A stretch of DNA of 25,550 bases from Candidatus Phytoplasma meliae (GTDB lineage Bacteria > Bacillota_I > Bacilli_A > Acholeplasmatales > Acholeplasmataceae): contig NZ_JACAOD020000012.1 of the NCBI RefSeq assembly GCF_016876135.2, forward strand, positions 1 to 25,550, given 5' to 3'. Shown here in pieces: positions 16,947 to 22,953 of this stretch. Within the stretch, counting starts at the first letter, position 1; each line of letters begins with the position of its first letter. The notes under the pieces are model-generated. The model ran no database searches and was not told the origin of the DNA. It saw only the letters and a list, made by a program, of their open reading frames with translations. Made by a program: the position numbers and the translations under genes.

Positions 16947-17260
16947 GTATTTTAAGTCATTCTAATTTTGGAATAATTTTTTATGTTGATTAAATATGTT
17001 AATTTATTAGTTTCTTAAGTTAACACAGTTAATATATTTGTTACATAATTTTGATAATTTTTTGGATAATTAAAGGTTTTTATTAACGGGTAATGAGAAA
17101 AAAACCTTAATTATCCATTTAAATTATAATTTATTTTTTGATATTTTTTGCATTAATTTATATTCCTTTTCCTTTTCCTTATTTTAATTTTATTATGCAT
17201 TTATTATGCAAATTCCATTATACTTTTTTTGCAAGAAAGATGCTTAGTTTTAAGAATATA

Positions 17261-17293
17261 AAAGAAAAAAGACTAACAGTTAAGTTAGTCTTT
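17261..17293 (-). terminator. rho-independent terminator
   Basis: Stem AAAGACTAAC / GTTAGTCTTT, 6-nt loop, with a T-rich tail on the minus strand. Confidence 0.75.
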
Positions 17294-17357
17294 GAGTTAT
17301 TCAGTTTTATAAGTTGATTAAGTTTTATTTTTAGTTTTTTAGGTTTTTGTTGATGTT

Positions 17358-17419
17358 GAAAAGAAGATTTTTACATACAATTAATTTTCGATTTAACTTA
17401 TAAGCTAAACTTTTGCTGT
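17358..17419 (-). repeat. leader repeat, copy 1
   Basis: Matches 24913-24970 closely: on the minus strand AAGTTTAGCTTATAAG, then AATTAATTGTATGTAAAA and TCTTCTTTTC. At the other site it covers the 5' end of an ORF; here no ORF follows, so this is a decayed copy. Confidence 0.6.
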
Positions 17420-17602
17420 ATTTTATTATCAAAAATTAATTGCTAATTACAAAATTATTTTTTGTAACTATCAATTACTTATATTATAACACGTTAACAA
17501 CAAATGTCAACACATAAAACAATTTTCTTAAAAGAAAAAGAAAAACAAGAAAAAAAGAAAAAAAGAATAAAAAGAAAAAGAATATATAATACTTAATATA
17601 TA

Positions 17603-17649
17603 GTCTTAGACGTCTAAGACGTCTTAGACAGTATTTTATTATAATATTA
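17603..17649 (-). repeat. palindromic 9-bp units and right arm of the distant inverted repeat
   Basis: 17603-17620 is a perfect 18-bp palindrome (GTCTTAGAC followed by GTCTAAGAC), and a further GTCTTAGAC follows at 17621-17629. Bases 17621-17649 are the inverted partner of 9625-9652. The stop codon of the next gene (17639-17641) lies within it. Confidence 0.6.
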
Positions 17650-17857
17650 TGTGGTGAATATATGTTTTTGGAAACATATTTTTTCGAAAAAGTTCTTTTA
17701 ATTCGTCGGTTGATGTGATAGAAATTGGTTCAGTTTGAGTTTTGGTAAAAGTTGATGGTTGAGAATAAAATAAAATTTTGTTTAATAGTAAAAATAAGGT
17801 GATGGTTGTTAAAATAAAAATTATTTTAAAATGTTTTTTTTTTTTTTGAAATTCCAA
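17639..17857 (-). CDS. small membrane protein, probably starting at TTG
   Basis: 72 residues if translation starts at the TTG 17855-17857, which has AAGGAG 8 nt upstream. The frame is also open upstream to an ATG at 17986 (115 residues), but that added part is proline/threonine-rich low-complexity sequence with the same G-poor strand bias as tmk and no ribosome binding site. From the TTG: four lysines encoded by a 14-A run, a membrane span (FKIIFILTTITLFLLLNKIL), then a Ser/Thr-rich outside part with ELKELFRKNMFP. The upstream extension is in frame with tmk, separated by two TAA stops. Function unknown. The long A-run is a likely slippage site. Confidence 0.5.
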   Translation of the reverse strand: MEFQKKKKHFKIIFILTTITLFLLLNKILFYSQPSTFTKTQTEPISITSTDELKELFRKNMFPKTYIHHIIL

Positions 17858-18067
17858 TTTTGTTTCTCCTTTCTGTTTTGAGTGTTTTTGGTGTTTTTTT
17901 ATTTTGATAAATGGTTTTTGGCTGGTGGTGGTGTGGTATGGATTGCGATTTTGGGTGTGTGTTGGTGGTTGTGGTTGATTCTGCATATGGTGGTAAGGAG
18001 TGGCGTTGGTTGAAGTTGGTGGTTTTGGCGTTAGTTTTGGTGTTGGTTAAAGAGGAGGAATTAATGG

Positions 18068-18748
18068 TTAAGTTGGTTCTTTGGTGGAAGTGAGAATTGG
18101 TTTGTGGTTTGTTGATAATAGGGTGAGAGTTGGTTTTAGTTTGTTGATGGTGGAAAGAATGATTTCGATGTTGTGGTTGGTGGTTTGGTTGGTTGTAGTA
18201 TCTAAGATTATTTTGTGACCAATGTCTTTTCTTTTCATAAAGTGTTGGAATCCAAGAGAAACTTGCTGATGGTAAGATAAAGGACTACTTTCGATGACAT
18301 CGAGTTGATGGTTAGCTTGGTTTTGTTTTCGGTTAAGGCCGATTTTTGGATCGACTTTGAGATAGATTGTCATGTTTGGTTGGATGAAGTTTTTGGTGGA
18401 TTGGTTGAATATTTGATTGATGGTTGGATTTTGTGATGGATAGACTCGATAGGCATAATTAGAACCGATCCATCTATCGATTAGGATTATTTTGTCTGTT
18501 TTGGTGTTTGGTTCGATTAGTTCGTGCTGAGTTTGGCACATGTTGGCAAGACTTAGATGAAGTCTTGTCGGATTGTCGAGATTAGTGTGAGTTAAGAAAG
18601 TTTGTCGGATTTGGTGGCCGATTGTGGAACTACCGAGGCCACTGAGTGTGATAACTTCTTTGTTTTGTTGTTGAAGTAAGTTGGCAAGTTGTTTGATGAG
18701 TGTTGTTTTACCAGAACCATCGAGTCCTTCGAAAATTATTAGTTTCAT
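18068..18748 (-). CDS. tmk: thymidylate kinase, mobile-unit copy
   Basis: 226 residues against about 205-215 usually. Phosphorylates dTMP to dTDP. P-loop FEGLDGSGKTTL (6-17), DRW at 91-93 in IDRWIGSNYAYR (usual DRY..S..AY), LID-like RKQNQANHQLD. The C-terminal 30 residues are Thr/Asn-rich and atypical. Phytoplasmas carry extra tmk copies in their PMU elements, which fits the neighbours (ssb, sigma factor, AAA+ protein). The coding strand is very poor in G and rich in C, unlike pdh or pepA, so it has a separate history or mutational environment. ATG preceded by AAAAGGAGAAAACTAACAACC; the spacing of AGGAG is long (about 12 nt). Confidence 0.9.
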   Translation of the reverse strand: MKLIIFEGLDGSGKTTLIKQLANLLQQQNKEVITLSGLGSSTIGHQIRQTFLTHTNLDNPTRLHLSLANMCQTQHELIEPNTKTDKIILIDRWIGSNYAYRVYPSQNPTINQIFNQSTKNFIQPNMTIYLKVDPKIGLNRKQNQANHQLDVIESSPLSYHQQVSLGFQHFMKRKDIGHKIILDTTTNQTTNHNIEIILSTINKLKPTLTLLSTNHKPILTSTKEPT

Positions 18749-18786
18749 GGTTGTTAGTTTTCTCCTTTTAAGATTGGAATTTGGTA

Positions 18787-18820
18787 TAAAAAAAAGAACC
18801 AGAAATTAATCTAGTTCTTT
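18787..18820 (-). terminator. rho-independent terminator
   Basis: Stem AAAGAAC / GTTCTTT extended imperfectly inward; T-run on the minus strand. It lies between the gene debris to the right and tmk. Confidence 0.65.
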
Positions 18821-18837
18821 GGTTGGTGGTTTTGGTA

Positions 18838-18875
18838 TAAAAACAAGACTATCAGTTAAGATAGTCTTGTTTTTA
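18838..18875. terminator. bidirectional rho-independent terminator
   Basis: 13-bp stem AAACAAGACTATC / GATAGTCTTGTTT, loop 6 nt, with A and T runs on the two sides. The second of two terminators in a row. Confidence 0.75.
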
Positions 18876-18879
18876 AAAA

Positions 18880-19104
18880 TTATGGTCTTGGAAAGGATGG
18901 AGGAGATGGTGGTGGAGAAGTGTGGTAGTGAGCATTGGTTTTTATAATTCGTGCACTGCCCCAATGTATATCGAAGTTACCATTAAAACCAAAATCATCT
19001 GCCGACCAACGATTTCCATGATAATTGAATGATATTGGTGAGCCTTGATAAAGGAAAGTATTATCGAAAATACTTAGTTCAATGCCGCGATACAGTTCGG
19101 CTCT
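18880..19104 (-). pseudogene. C-terminal fragment of an unknown protein
   Basis: About 74 codons open without a start, ending at TAA 18880-18882. Residues include ELYRGIELSIFDNTF, SADDFGFNGNFDIHWGSA and a proline-rich tail SPPPSPPSFPRP. The first part is rich in aromatic residues, Gly and Asn, like an extracellular beta-rich domain. It overlaps the end of the truncated Panacea gene in another frame, so a deletion joined the two. I do not recognise the family. Confidence 0.4.
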
Positions 19105-19268
19105 TTAAAAAGCGGTTTTTCGTGTTGAGCTACGTAATGACCTTGAATATAATACAATAATTTATTAATTTTCATATTAGTTATTTTATGTTTATTAGTG
19201 TCGACATTATTGATTAAATAATCAGCTACATCAAAAACATTGATTTGTTGTTGGGTTTTGTTTTTCAT
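19074..19268 (-). pseudogene. truncated Panacea-domain (SocA-like) antitoxin gene
   Basis: 64 codons. NVFDVADYLINN, then MKINKLLYYIQGHYVAQHEKPLFKEP match the N-terminal part of the gene at 20155-20622 (NVFDLANYLIEK ... LQKLLYYSQAYFLV ... QPLFNEP), which is the Panacea (DUF4065) fold start. After KEP the sequence switches to unrelated NCIAALN and stops, so the remaining two thirds, including the 'DYGPV' region, is lost. Promoter and ribosome binding site (AAAGGAAACCAAATAAA) are intact, so a short peptide could still be made. Confidence 0.7.
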
Positions 19269-19296
19269 TTTATTTGGTTTCCTTTGTTTTCGTTTT

Positions 19297-19305
19297 ATTA
19301 TAACA
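19297..19305 (-). promoter_or_regulatory. extended -10 promoter
   Basis: Minus strand TTATGTTATAAT (TATAAT = 19297-19302), 29 nt before the ATG at 19268. Same motif as at 20644 and 11908. Confidence 0.5.
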
Positions 19306-19357
19306 TAAGTTTATTTTTTCTTTCTCACTTTCGTGTGTGGGTTAAAAAGTTTATGTT

Positions 19358-19603
19358 TTAAAAATTTACTTCAATTTTTATAAATGTTAATTTAATAATT
19401 ATTTTTTCAATAAATAATTTAAATACATTTGGTTGTTGTAATTCTTTATTCGTAGGTGCTTCATTGTTTTTGGTTTTTTCGTTCGTGATATTATCTTGGT
19501 TATGCATCGCCATGACTCGATGGTTGTTAATGGGGAATAACGTTCCTATAAAAATTATTAAACAAAGATAAATTATATTAAATTGTTTTTTTAATTTAAG
19601 CAT
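19358..19603 (-). CDS. SVM-family secreted protein, effector candidate
   Basis: 81 residues. Residues 1-33 carry the SVM (sequence-variable mosaic) signal sequence: MLKLKKQFNIIYLCLIIFIG, then TLFPINNHRVMAM, with cleavage expected after VMA. SVM proteins are small phytoplasma proteins sharing this leader and differing in the mature part; several known effectors use it. The mature part is hydrophilic for about 25 residues (DNITNEKTKNNEAPTNKE), then ends FKLFIEKIIIKLTFIKIEVNF, unusually hydrophobic for a soluble effector, so the 3' end may be rearranged. TAAAGGAGATTTAATTA before the ATG is a strong ribosome binding site. A decayed copy of this start lies at 20721-20777. Confidence 0.8.
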   Translation of the reverse strand: MLKLKKQFNIIYLCLIIFIGTLFPINNHRVMAMHNQDNITNEKTKNNEAPTNKELQQPNVFKLFIEKIIIKLTFIKIEVNF

Positions 19604-19650
19604 TAATTAAATCTCCTTTATTTTTGTTCTTCGTTGGTGTGGTTTGTTCA

Positions 19651-19699
19651 CTGGTACGTGTGGTGTGTGTGTTTAATGTGGGCTAATCTGAAGATTAGC
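19651..19699 (-). promoter_or_regulatory. shared leader segment and small hairpin upstream of the SVM gene
   Basis: ACACACACACCACACGTACC followed by AG on the minus strand is shared, with small changes, with 24380-24407 upstream of the AAA+ pseudogene. Just before it lies a perfect 8-bp hairpin, GCTAATCT / AGATTAGC (19682-19699). Possibly a common 5' leader or operator. Confidence 0.4.
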
Positions 19700-19929
19700 T
19701 GAGGGGAGGGATATATAAAAATAAGTTGTAAAGGTAAAAATTAAATGCTTGCGGAAAGTTTTATTTTTTAAAAATTGAAATAATAATAAATTCATTATTA
19801 ATAATAATTCCAATTAATCTCATTTTATAAACATAAAGTTGATAAATTAGTTTTTGATAATTGTTAAAACCACAAATTGAGGCTCTCAACAAAATTGGTT
19901 GATTTTTTTCAACTTTAATTCATTATCTT
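19700..19929. other. gene-free spacer
   Basis: AT-rich, stops in all minus-strand frames, no clear motif. Probably a decayed gene end or spacer. Confidence 0.4.
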
Positions 19930-20097
19930 TTAATTTTCGAAATGTTTTCCATCACTTAATTGGGAAAAAGTTTTTTTAGAATATTCTTTCAATTTATTTA
20001 AAATTATTGTTTCTTGGTTTTTGAAACTTTTAAAATGAGCAGTAATTTTATATTTATAATTATCAAAAACGAATTTAAATAAGGGTTCATCATTCAT
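19930..20097 (-). CDS. small ORF downstream of the Panacea gene, possible toxin partner
   Basis: 55 residues from the ATG at 20097; the frame is open upstream to a TTG at 20130 (66 residues). AAAAGG lies 5 nt before the ATG. The product is basic and aromatic: FKFVFDNYKYKITAHFKSFK, then QETIILNKLKEYSKKTFSQL. It follows the Panacea gene in the same direction with a gap of 57 nt. Panacea genes often form two-gene toxin-antitoxin units with small, very diverse toxins, so this is a candidate toxin. It could instead be a remnant of another Panacea C-terminus (LSDGKHFEN is slightly like 'LSxxTHxExxW'). Confidence 0.4.
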   Translation of the reverse strand: MNDEPLFKFVFDNYKYKITAHFKSFKNQETIILNKLKEYSKKTFSQLSDGKHFEN

Positions 20098-20154
20098 AAA
20101 AGCCTTTTCACCTTTGGGTTTTTGAAACAAGCGTCTTTATTTTGTTTCAATTGT

Positions 20155-20622
20155 TTAAAATTTATTGTGAAAATATTTGTATAAATCTTGATTTGTGATT
20201 CTATTTAAAGAAAAATCAAAATTTTGAAACCTTTTTTGCCATGGATCTTCGGCATGAGTTTGTTGGCTTAATTGATTAGCAGATTGGTTTTTGTATTTGT
20301 TGAATATAAAATCTAAAGTTTTTAATTGTTTTTCGGTTAGTTTGTTTTTGGTTGCTTTTTGAGAAAGCGGTAAGTTTTCATAAGCAAATTGTCTAAATTC
20401 AAAGTAAAGGTCTGGGATCACAGGGCCATAATCCCAAGCTTCAATCGGCTCATTAAATAAAGGTTGTTTTGAGTTTTTTACTAAAAAATAAGCTTGAGAG
20501 TAATATAATAATTTTTGCAATCTTGTGTTATTTATTTCTTGCTTTTCTTGATGTGATTTTTCGATTAAATAGTTTGCTAAATCAAAAACGTTAGTTTTTA
20601 TTTGTTCTTTTTTTTTATACAT
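20155..20622 (-). CDS. Panacea-domain (DUF4065, SocA-like) protein, likely antitoxin
   Basis: 155 residues, full length for a bare Panacea domain. NVFDLANYLIEKS at the start, LQKLLYYSQAYFLV, PLFNEPIEAWDYGPVIPDLY (the 'eaW.yGPV...y..f' signature), FIFNKYKNQSANQLSQQTHA and DPWQKRF match the family in order. Panacea proteins neutralise many unrelated toxins encoded next to them; SocA is a proteolysis adaptor member. It has its own extended -10 promoter with a leader of only about 15 nt and AAAGGAGAAAAAA before the ATG. A truncated paralogue lies 900 nt downstream. Neighbouring mobile debris fits a transferred or plasmid-type module. Confidence 0.85.
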   Translation of the reverse strand: MYKKKEQIKTNVFDLANYLIEKSHQEKQEINNTRLQKLLYYSQAYFLVKNSKQPLFNEPIEAWDYGPVIPDLYFEFRQFAYENLPLSQKATKNKLTEKQLKTLDFIFNKYKNQSANQLSQQTHAEDPWQKRFQNFDFSLNRITNQDLYKYFHNKF

Positions 20623-20643
20623 TTTTTTCTCCTTTATTTGTTC

Positions 20644-20652
20644 ATTATAACA
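20644..20652 (-). promoter_or_regulatory. extended -10 promoter of the Panacea gene
   Basis: Minus strand TTTTATGTTATAATGAAC; TATAAT at plus-strand 20644-20649 with TG upstream. The start site would be near 20637, so the leader is just the ribosome binding site. Confidence 0.55.
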
Positions 20653-20663
20653 TAAAACGTGTG

Positions 20664-20701
20664 AGTTAAAAAAAGAACTAATCTTGAAAGATTAGTTCTT
20701 T
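20664..20701 (-). terminator. strong rho-independent terminator
   Basis: 13-bp perfect stem AAAGAACTAATCT / AGATTAGTTCTTT with a 4-nt loop and a T-run on the minus strand. It insulates the Panacea promoter from upstream transcription. Confidence 0.85.
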
Positions 20702-20720
20702 GGGTTGAGGATAATTGTAA

Positions 20721-20777
20721 TTAATTTATTTTCTTTACTGATGGGGTTTTTAATTTAAACGTTAATTAAATCTCCTT
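20721..20777 (-). pseudogene. relic of an SVM gene start
   Basis: Minus strand AAGGAGATTTAATTA followed by ACGTTTAAATTAAAA is nearly identical to the start of the SVM gene at 19603 (AAGGAGATTTAATTA ATG CTTAAATTAAAA). ATG has become ACG, and after five codons (TFKLK, the usual MFKLK) the likeness ends; a stop follows at 20721-20723. Confidence 0.65.
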
Positions 20778-20991
20778 ATTTTTTATTTAAATTATCTAAT
20801 TTATCCATTGTGTCTTTAAAGTTTTGATCTATTTTAGATTGTGTGTCTTTAAAATCTTGTTTAGTTTCTTTTTTGAAATCGGTTAAAGTGTTGTCAACTT
20901 TATCTATACTCTTTTCTACTTTGTTTAGGTTAGAATTGATGTTCCAATAAATAGCTCCCAATAATGTTAAAGCGAAAGCGGCGATACCCAA
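20776..20991 (-). CDS. membrane-anchored coiled-coil protein, start uncertain
   Basis: At least 71 residues from a TTG at 20991; the frame is open upstream and the membrane segment (LLLKVCLGIAAFALTLLGAI) begins before that TTG, so the true start lies near 21045. There a leader AAAGGAAACCAAATAAA, identical to the one before the gene at 19268, is followed by AACAAGAGG instead of ATG, so the start codon may be lost. After the membrane span comes a heptad-like coiled coil with three similar parts (VEKSIDKVDNTLTDFKKE, KQDFKDTQSKIDQNFKD, TMDKLDNLNKK). Similar small proteins are common around phytoplasma mobile units. Function unknown. Confidence 0.5.
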   Translation of the reverse strand: MGIAAFALTLLGAIYWNINSNLNKVEKSIDKVDNTLTDFKKETKQDFKDTQSKIDQNFKDTMDKLDNLNKK

Positions 20992-21215
20992 ACAAACTTT
21001 AAGCAGTAATTTTATAATTCGATCTCTTGTAAAATATTCCTCTTGTTTATTTGGTTTCCTTTGATTTTGTTTCGTTGTTTTTGTTTTCTAATGTTTTTAT
21101 TTCGTTGTTTTTTATTTTTTTTGGTTGTACTTTGTTTTTTTGGTTTTTATTTTAGATGATTTAGTAAGGGAAGTGAAATAGAAAATGTGATTAGATTTTT
21201 ACTTATTTAACGTCT

Positions 21216-21494
21216 TTAGTTGTTGTTTCTGTTTTGTTGATTTTGATTATTTTCACGCGGCATAGAGTTATGTAAAATAATTTGTTGAACCGAAATACGT
21301 TGACTTAATTGCATATTTTGTCTTACAAGATTATTAATAACCTCTTCAGGGGCATTATTTCTCCTAGCATTAAAAATTTGTTGTACTATTTGAGATTGCT
21401 CAAGGTTCATTTCTTGTAAAATACGTGCTTGAATTTCATAATTAGTATTGTGATGTCCGTTATTTGAAGTCATATTGCCATTATGCATCGCCAT
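21216..21494 (-). pseudogene. SVM-family effector gene with signal peptide cut off
   Basis: The readable frame begins inside an SVM leader: LFPINNHRVMAM is present (42 bp identical to the gene at 19358), but the upstream part is replaced by IS-like sequence starting at 21526, and TAA stops the frame just before. The remaining 92 codons from MAMHNG encode a Gln/Asn-rich helical protein (NYEIQARILQEMNLEQSQIV, then NNLVRQNMQLSQRISVQQII and a QNQQNRNNN tail). Without the signal peptide it could only be made, if at all, as a cytosolic protein from the internal ATG. The mature part looks intact, so the loss seems recent. Function unknown; the paired helices recall small helical effectors but I make no assignment. 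Confidence 0.7.
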
Positions 21495-21525
21495 GACTCG
21501 ATGGTTGTTAATGGGGAATAACTGT

Positions 21526-21562
21526 GGTGTTCCAAAAGTTTAGACAATTTTTACTTTTTAAA
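21526..21562 (+). mobile_element. IS3-like terminal sequence or mobile-unit end
   Basis: TGTGGTGTTCCAAAAGTTTA GACAATTTTTAC starts with TG at the exact point where the SVM gene is broken, and has the 'CCAAAA.TTT.GAC' form of IS150-type ends. No transposase gene is present next to it. It could be the end of a PMU whose genes (sigma factor, ssb) run to the right. Confidence 0.5.
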
Positions 21563-21570
21563 AGTTCTTT

Positions 21571-21603
21571 AAGACTAATGATTAAGTCATTAGTCTTTTT
21601 TTC
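21571..21603 (+). terminator. rho-independent terminator
   Basis: Stem AAGACTAATGA / TCATTAGTCTT, 5-nt loop, with a T-run on the plus strand. No plus-strand gene precedes it here, so it would block read-through into the sigma factor gene or belong to the lost element. Confidence 0.7.
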
Positions 21604-21665
21604 TTTTCAAAGACTAAAATAATTTTCATATCTTTTCAAAAAAAATATTTTTGGAAAGGAATAAA

Positions 21666-22265
21666 ATGTTAAGACAAGAATTATTTAAAGTATTTTTAAA
21701 AAATAAAAAGAATTTAGGAATTCGTAATCAATTAATCAATTTACATTTACTGTTAGTAAATAAGATAGTAAACAGATTTAAATATTATCCGCGTTTATTA
21801 ACTAGAGAGGATTTATATCAAGAAGGAATCTTAGGATTAATCAAAGCTTTAAATAATTACCAAGATTTAGGATATGACTTTATCGCTTACGCCACTCCAA
21901 CTATCAAATCAGAAATAAATGAACTAATAAGAAAAAGTCATTCCCCTTCAATCCCTCAAAAAACTCATAAAGTCAATAACACTTCTTTTCGAGAAGAAAA
22001 ACACGTTTGGCATTATCAAATTTCTAATCCTCATCAATTATGGTTAAAACAAGTTCATCACGAACAATTTTTAAATAAACTCAAAACCAAACTAAGCCAA
22101 AACGAATTCAATATTATTAGATTGAGTTTCGGCATTCCTTTAGGAAATATTAATGTTTCTTATCAACCTAGTTATTCCAATCAAGAAATAGCCTATAAAT
22201 TAAATTTAACTTTAAGACAAGTAAAAAATATTAAAAATAAAGCGATTCATAAATTAAAAAAATAA
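21666..22265 (+). CDS. small sigma-70 family factor (mobile-unit type)
   Basis: 199 residues from the ATG at 21666, preceded by GGAAAGGA at 5 nt; a TTG at 21651 in the same frame lies in the ribosome binding site and is rejected. Region 2 covers about residues 25-90: EDLYQEGILGLIKALNNY, then FIAYATPTIKSEINELIR, which bind core RNA polymerase and melt the -10. A short linker follows; region 3 seems absent. Region 4 covers about 135-199: LSQNEFNIIRLSFGI, then YSNQEIAYKLNLTLRQVKNI, a helix-turn-helix. Such factors are common in phytoplasma PMUs and are usually annotated fliA or sigF-like, without flagella. It may direct transcription of mobile-unit or effector genes. The end is basic (NKAIHKLKK). 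Confidence 0.88.
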   Translation: MLRQELFKVFLKNKKNLGIRNQLINLHLLLVNKIVNRFKYYPRLLTREDLYQEGILGLIKALNNYQDLGYDFIAYATPTIKSEINELIRKSHSPSIPQKTHKVNNTSFREEKHVWHYQISNPHQLWLKQVHHEQFLNKLKTKLSQNEFNIIRLSFGIPLGNINVSYQPSYSNQEIAYKLNLTLRQVKNIKNKAIHKLKK

Positions 22266-22270
22266 ATTAT

Positions 22271-22357
22271 ATGAAACTAGAAATTATTTTATTTTTTTTA
22301 ATATTTTTCTTGCATTGTTTATTTTTATTATCTTTGCCTCATATTATTAATCACTAA
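22271..22357 (+). CDS. tiny hydrophobic ORF after the sigma factor gene
   Basis: 28 residues, ATG 5 nt after the sigma factor stop. Nearly all one membrane span (LEIILFFLIFFLHCLFLLSL). No ribosome binding site, so expression would need coupling. It may be chance in AT-rich DNA. Confidence 0.25.
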   Translation: MKLEIILFFLIFFLHCLFLLSLPHIINH

Positions 22358-22413
22358 TTATTAAATTGCCCCCTTTTGATCTCAATAAGTCTTTAAACTA
22401 TTAAAAAAAAATA

Positions 22414-22481
22414 AGTTTTGGCATTAACGAAATATAAAATTCCAAGCAAAAATGAAATTAGTTTTAAAATTCGTCAAAACT
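22414..22481. repeat. imperfect inverted repeats upstream of ssb
   Basis: AGTTTTG (22414-22420) with ACGAA nearby, AGTTTT (22459-22464), and TTCGTCAAAACT (22470-22481) can form alternative pairs. Possible operator or leader hairpin of ssb. Confidence 0.3.
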
Positions 22482-22537
22482 AAAACTTAATCAATTATTA
22501 ATATTAAAAAAAATATAAATCCAAGGAGATAAATTTT

Positions 22538-22945
22538 ATGTTAAATAAAATCCAATTAATTGGTCGTATCACTCATGACCTCGACAAACAATACATTAAT
22601 AGCAACAACGAACAAATCCCTAAGATAGATTTTCAATTAGCTATTAATCAAACCAAAGATAAAGTGCAATATATCCCCTGTGTGGCTTTTAGAACCCAAG
22701 CGGAAAACATGCATAAATATTTACATAAAGGATCTAAAATTTATCTAGAAGGAACTTTATCAATCCAAAAATACACCAATAACGAAGGTCAAAAGAAAAC
22801 AAATACAAAAGTGATTGTAAATAATATCATCTTTTTAGATAATAAACCTCAAAATGATAATTTATCGCACTTAGACCAAAAAGTTGGACTTTTGAAAAAA
22901 TGTTTTTTTGGTTCAAGTTTAGTGTCGTTGAAAAGGACAAATTAA
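22538..22945 (+). CDS. ssb: single-stranded DNA-binding protein with repeat-derived C-terminus
   Basis: 135 codons. Residues 1-105 are an OB fold of the SSB type: MLNKIQLIGRITHDLDKQY, FQLAINQ, YIPCVAFRTQAENMHKYLHKGSK, IYLEGTLSIQKYTNNEGQKK and TKVIVNNIIFLD. It coats single-stranded DNA in replication and repair. From residue 110 (SHLDQKVGLLKKCFFGS and on) the codons belong to the dispersed repeat that begins at 22866, so the native C-terminus has been replaced and the acidic SSB tip that recruits partners is missing. The OB domain itself seems intact. AAGGAG lies 9 nt before the ATG. The position after a sigma factor fits a PMU copy rather than the housekeeping gene. Confidence 0.88.
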   Translation: MLNKIQLIGRITHDLDKQYINSNNEQIPKIDFQLAINQTKDKVQYIPCVAFRTQAENMHKYLHKGSKIYLEGTLSIQKYTNNEGQKKTNTKVIVNNIIFLDNKPQNDNLSHLDQKVGLLKKCFFGSSLVSLKRTN

Positions 22946-22953
22946 AAGAAAAG
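22866..22953 (+). repeat. dispersed repeat, copy B (IS-end-like)
   Basis: 87 of 88 positions equal to 15919-16006. It cuts into the 3' end of ssb and is followed directly by a tandem array. Confidence 0.8.

Larger units (their letters stand above)
16947..17638. other. gene-free AT-rich stretch
   Basis: No supported gene in about 690 nt. Contents: a terminator (17261-17293), a copy of a leader repeat (17358-17419), a plus-strand purine-rich tract of A with scattered G (17527-17584), and a short palindrome block (17603-17629). Confidence 0.6.

Noticed and set aside
17911..18093. Plus-strand Trp/Val/Gly-rich ORF
   Set aside because: Arises from the G/T-rich strand bias of the tmk region; low-complexity product without start signals.
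19700..19929. Further coding remnant on the minus strand
   Set aside because: Stops in all three frames and no recognisable motif.
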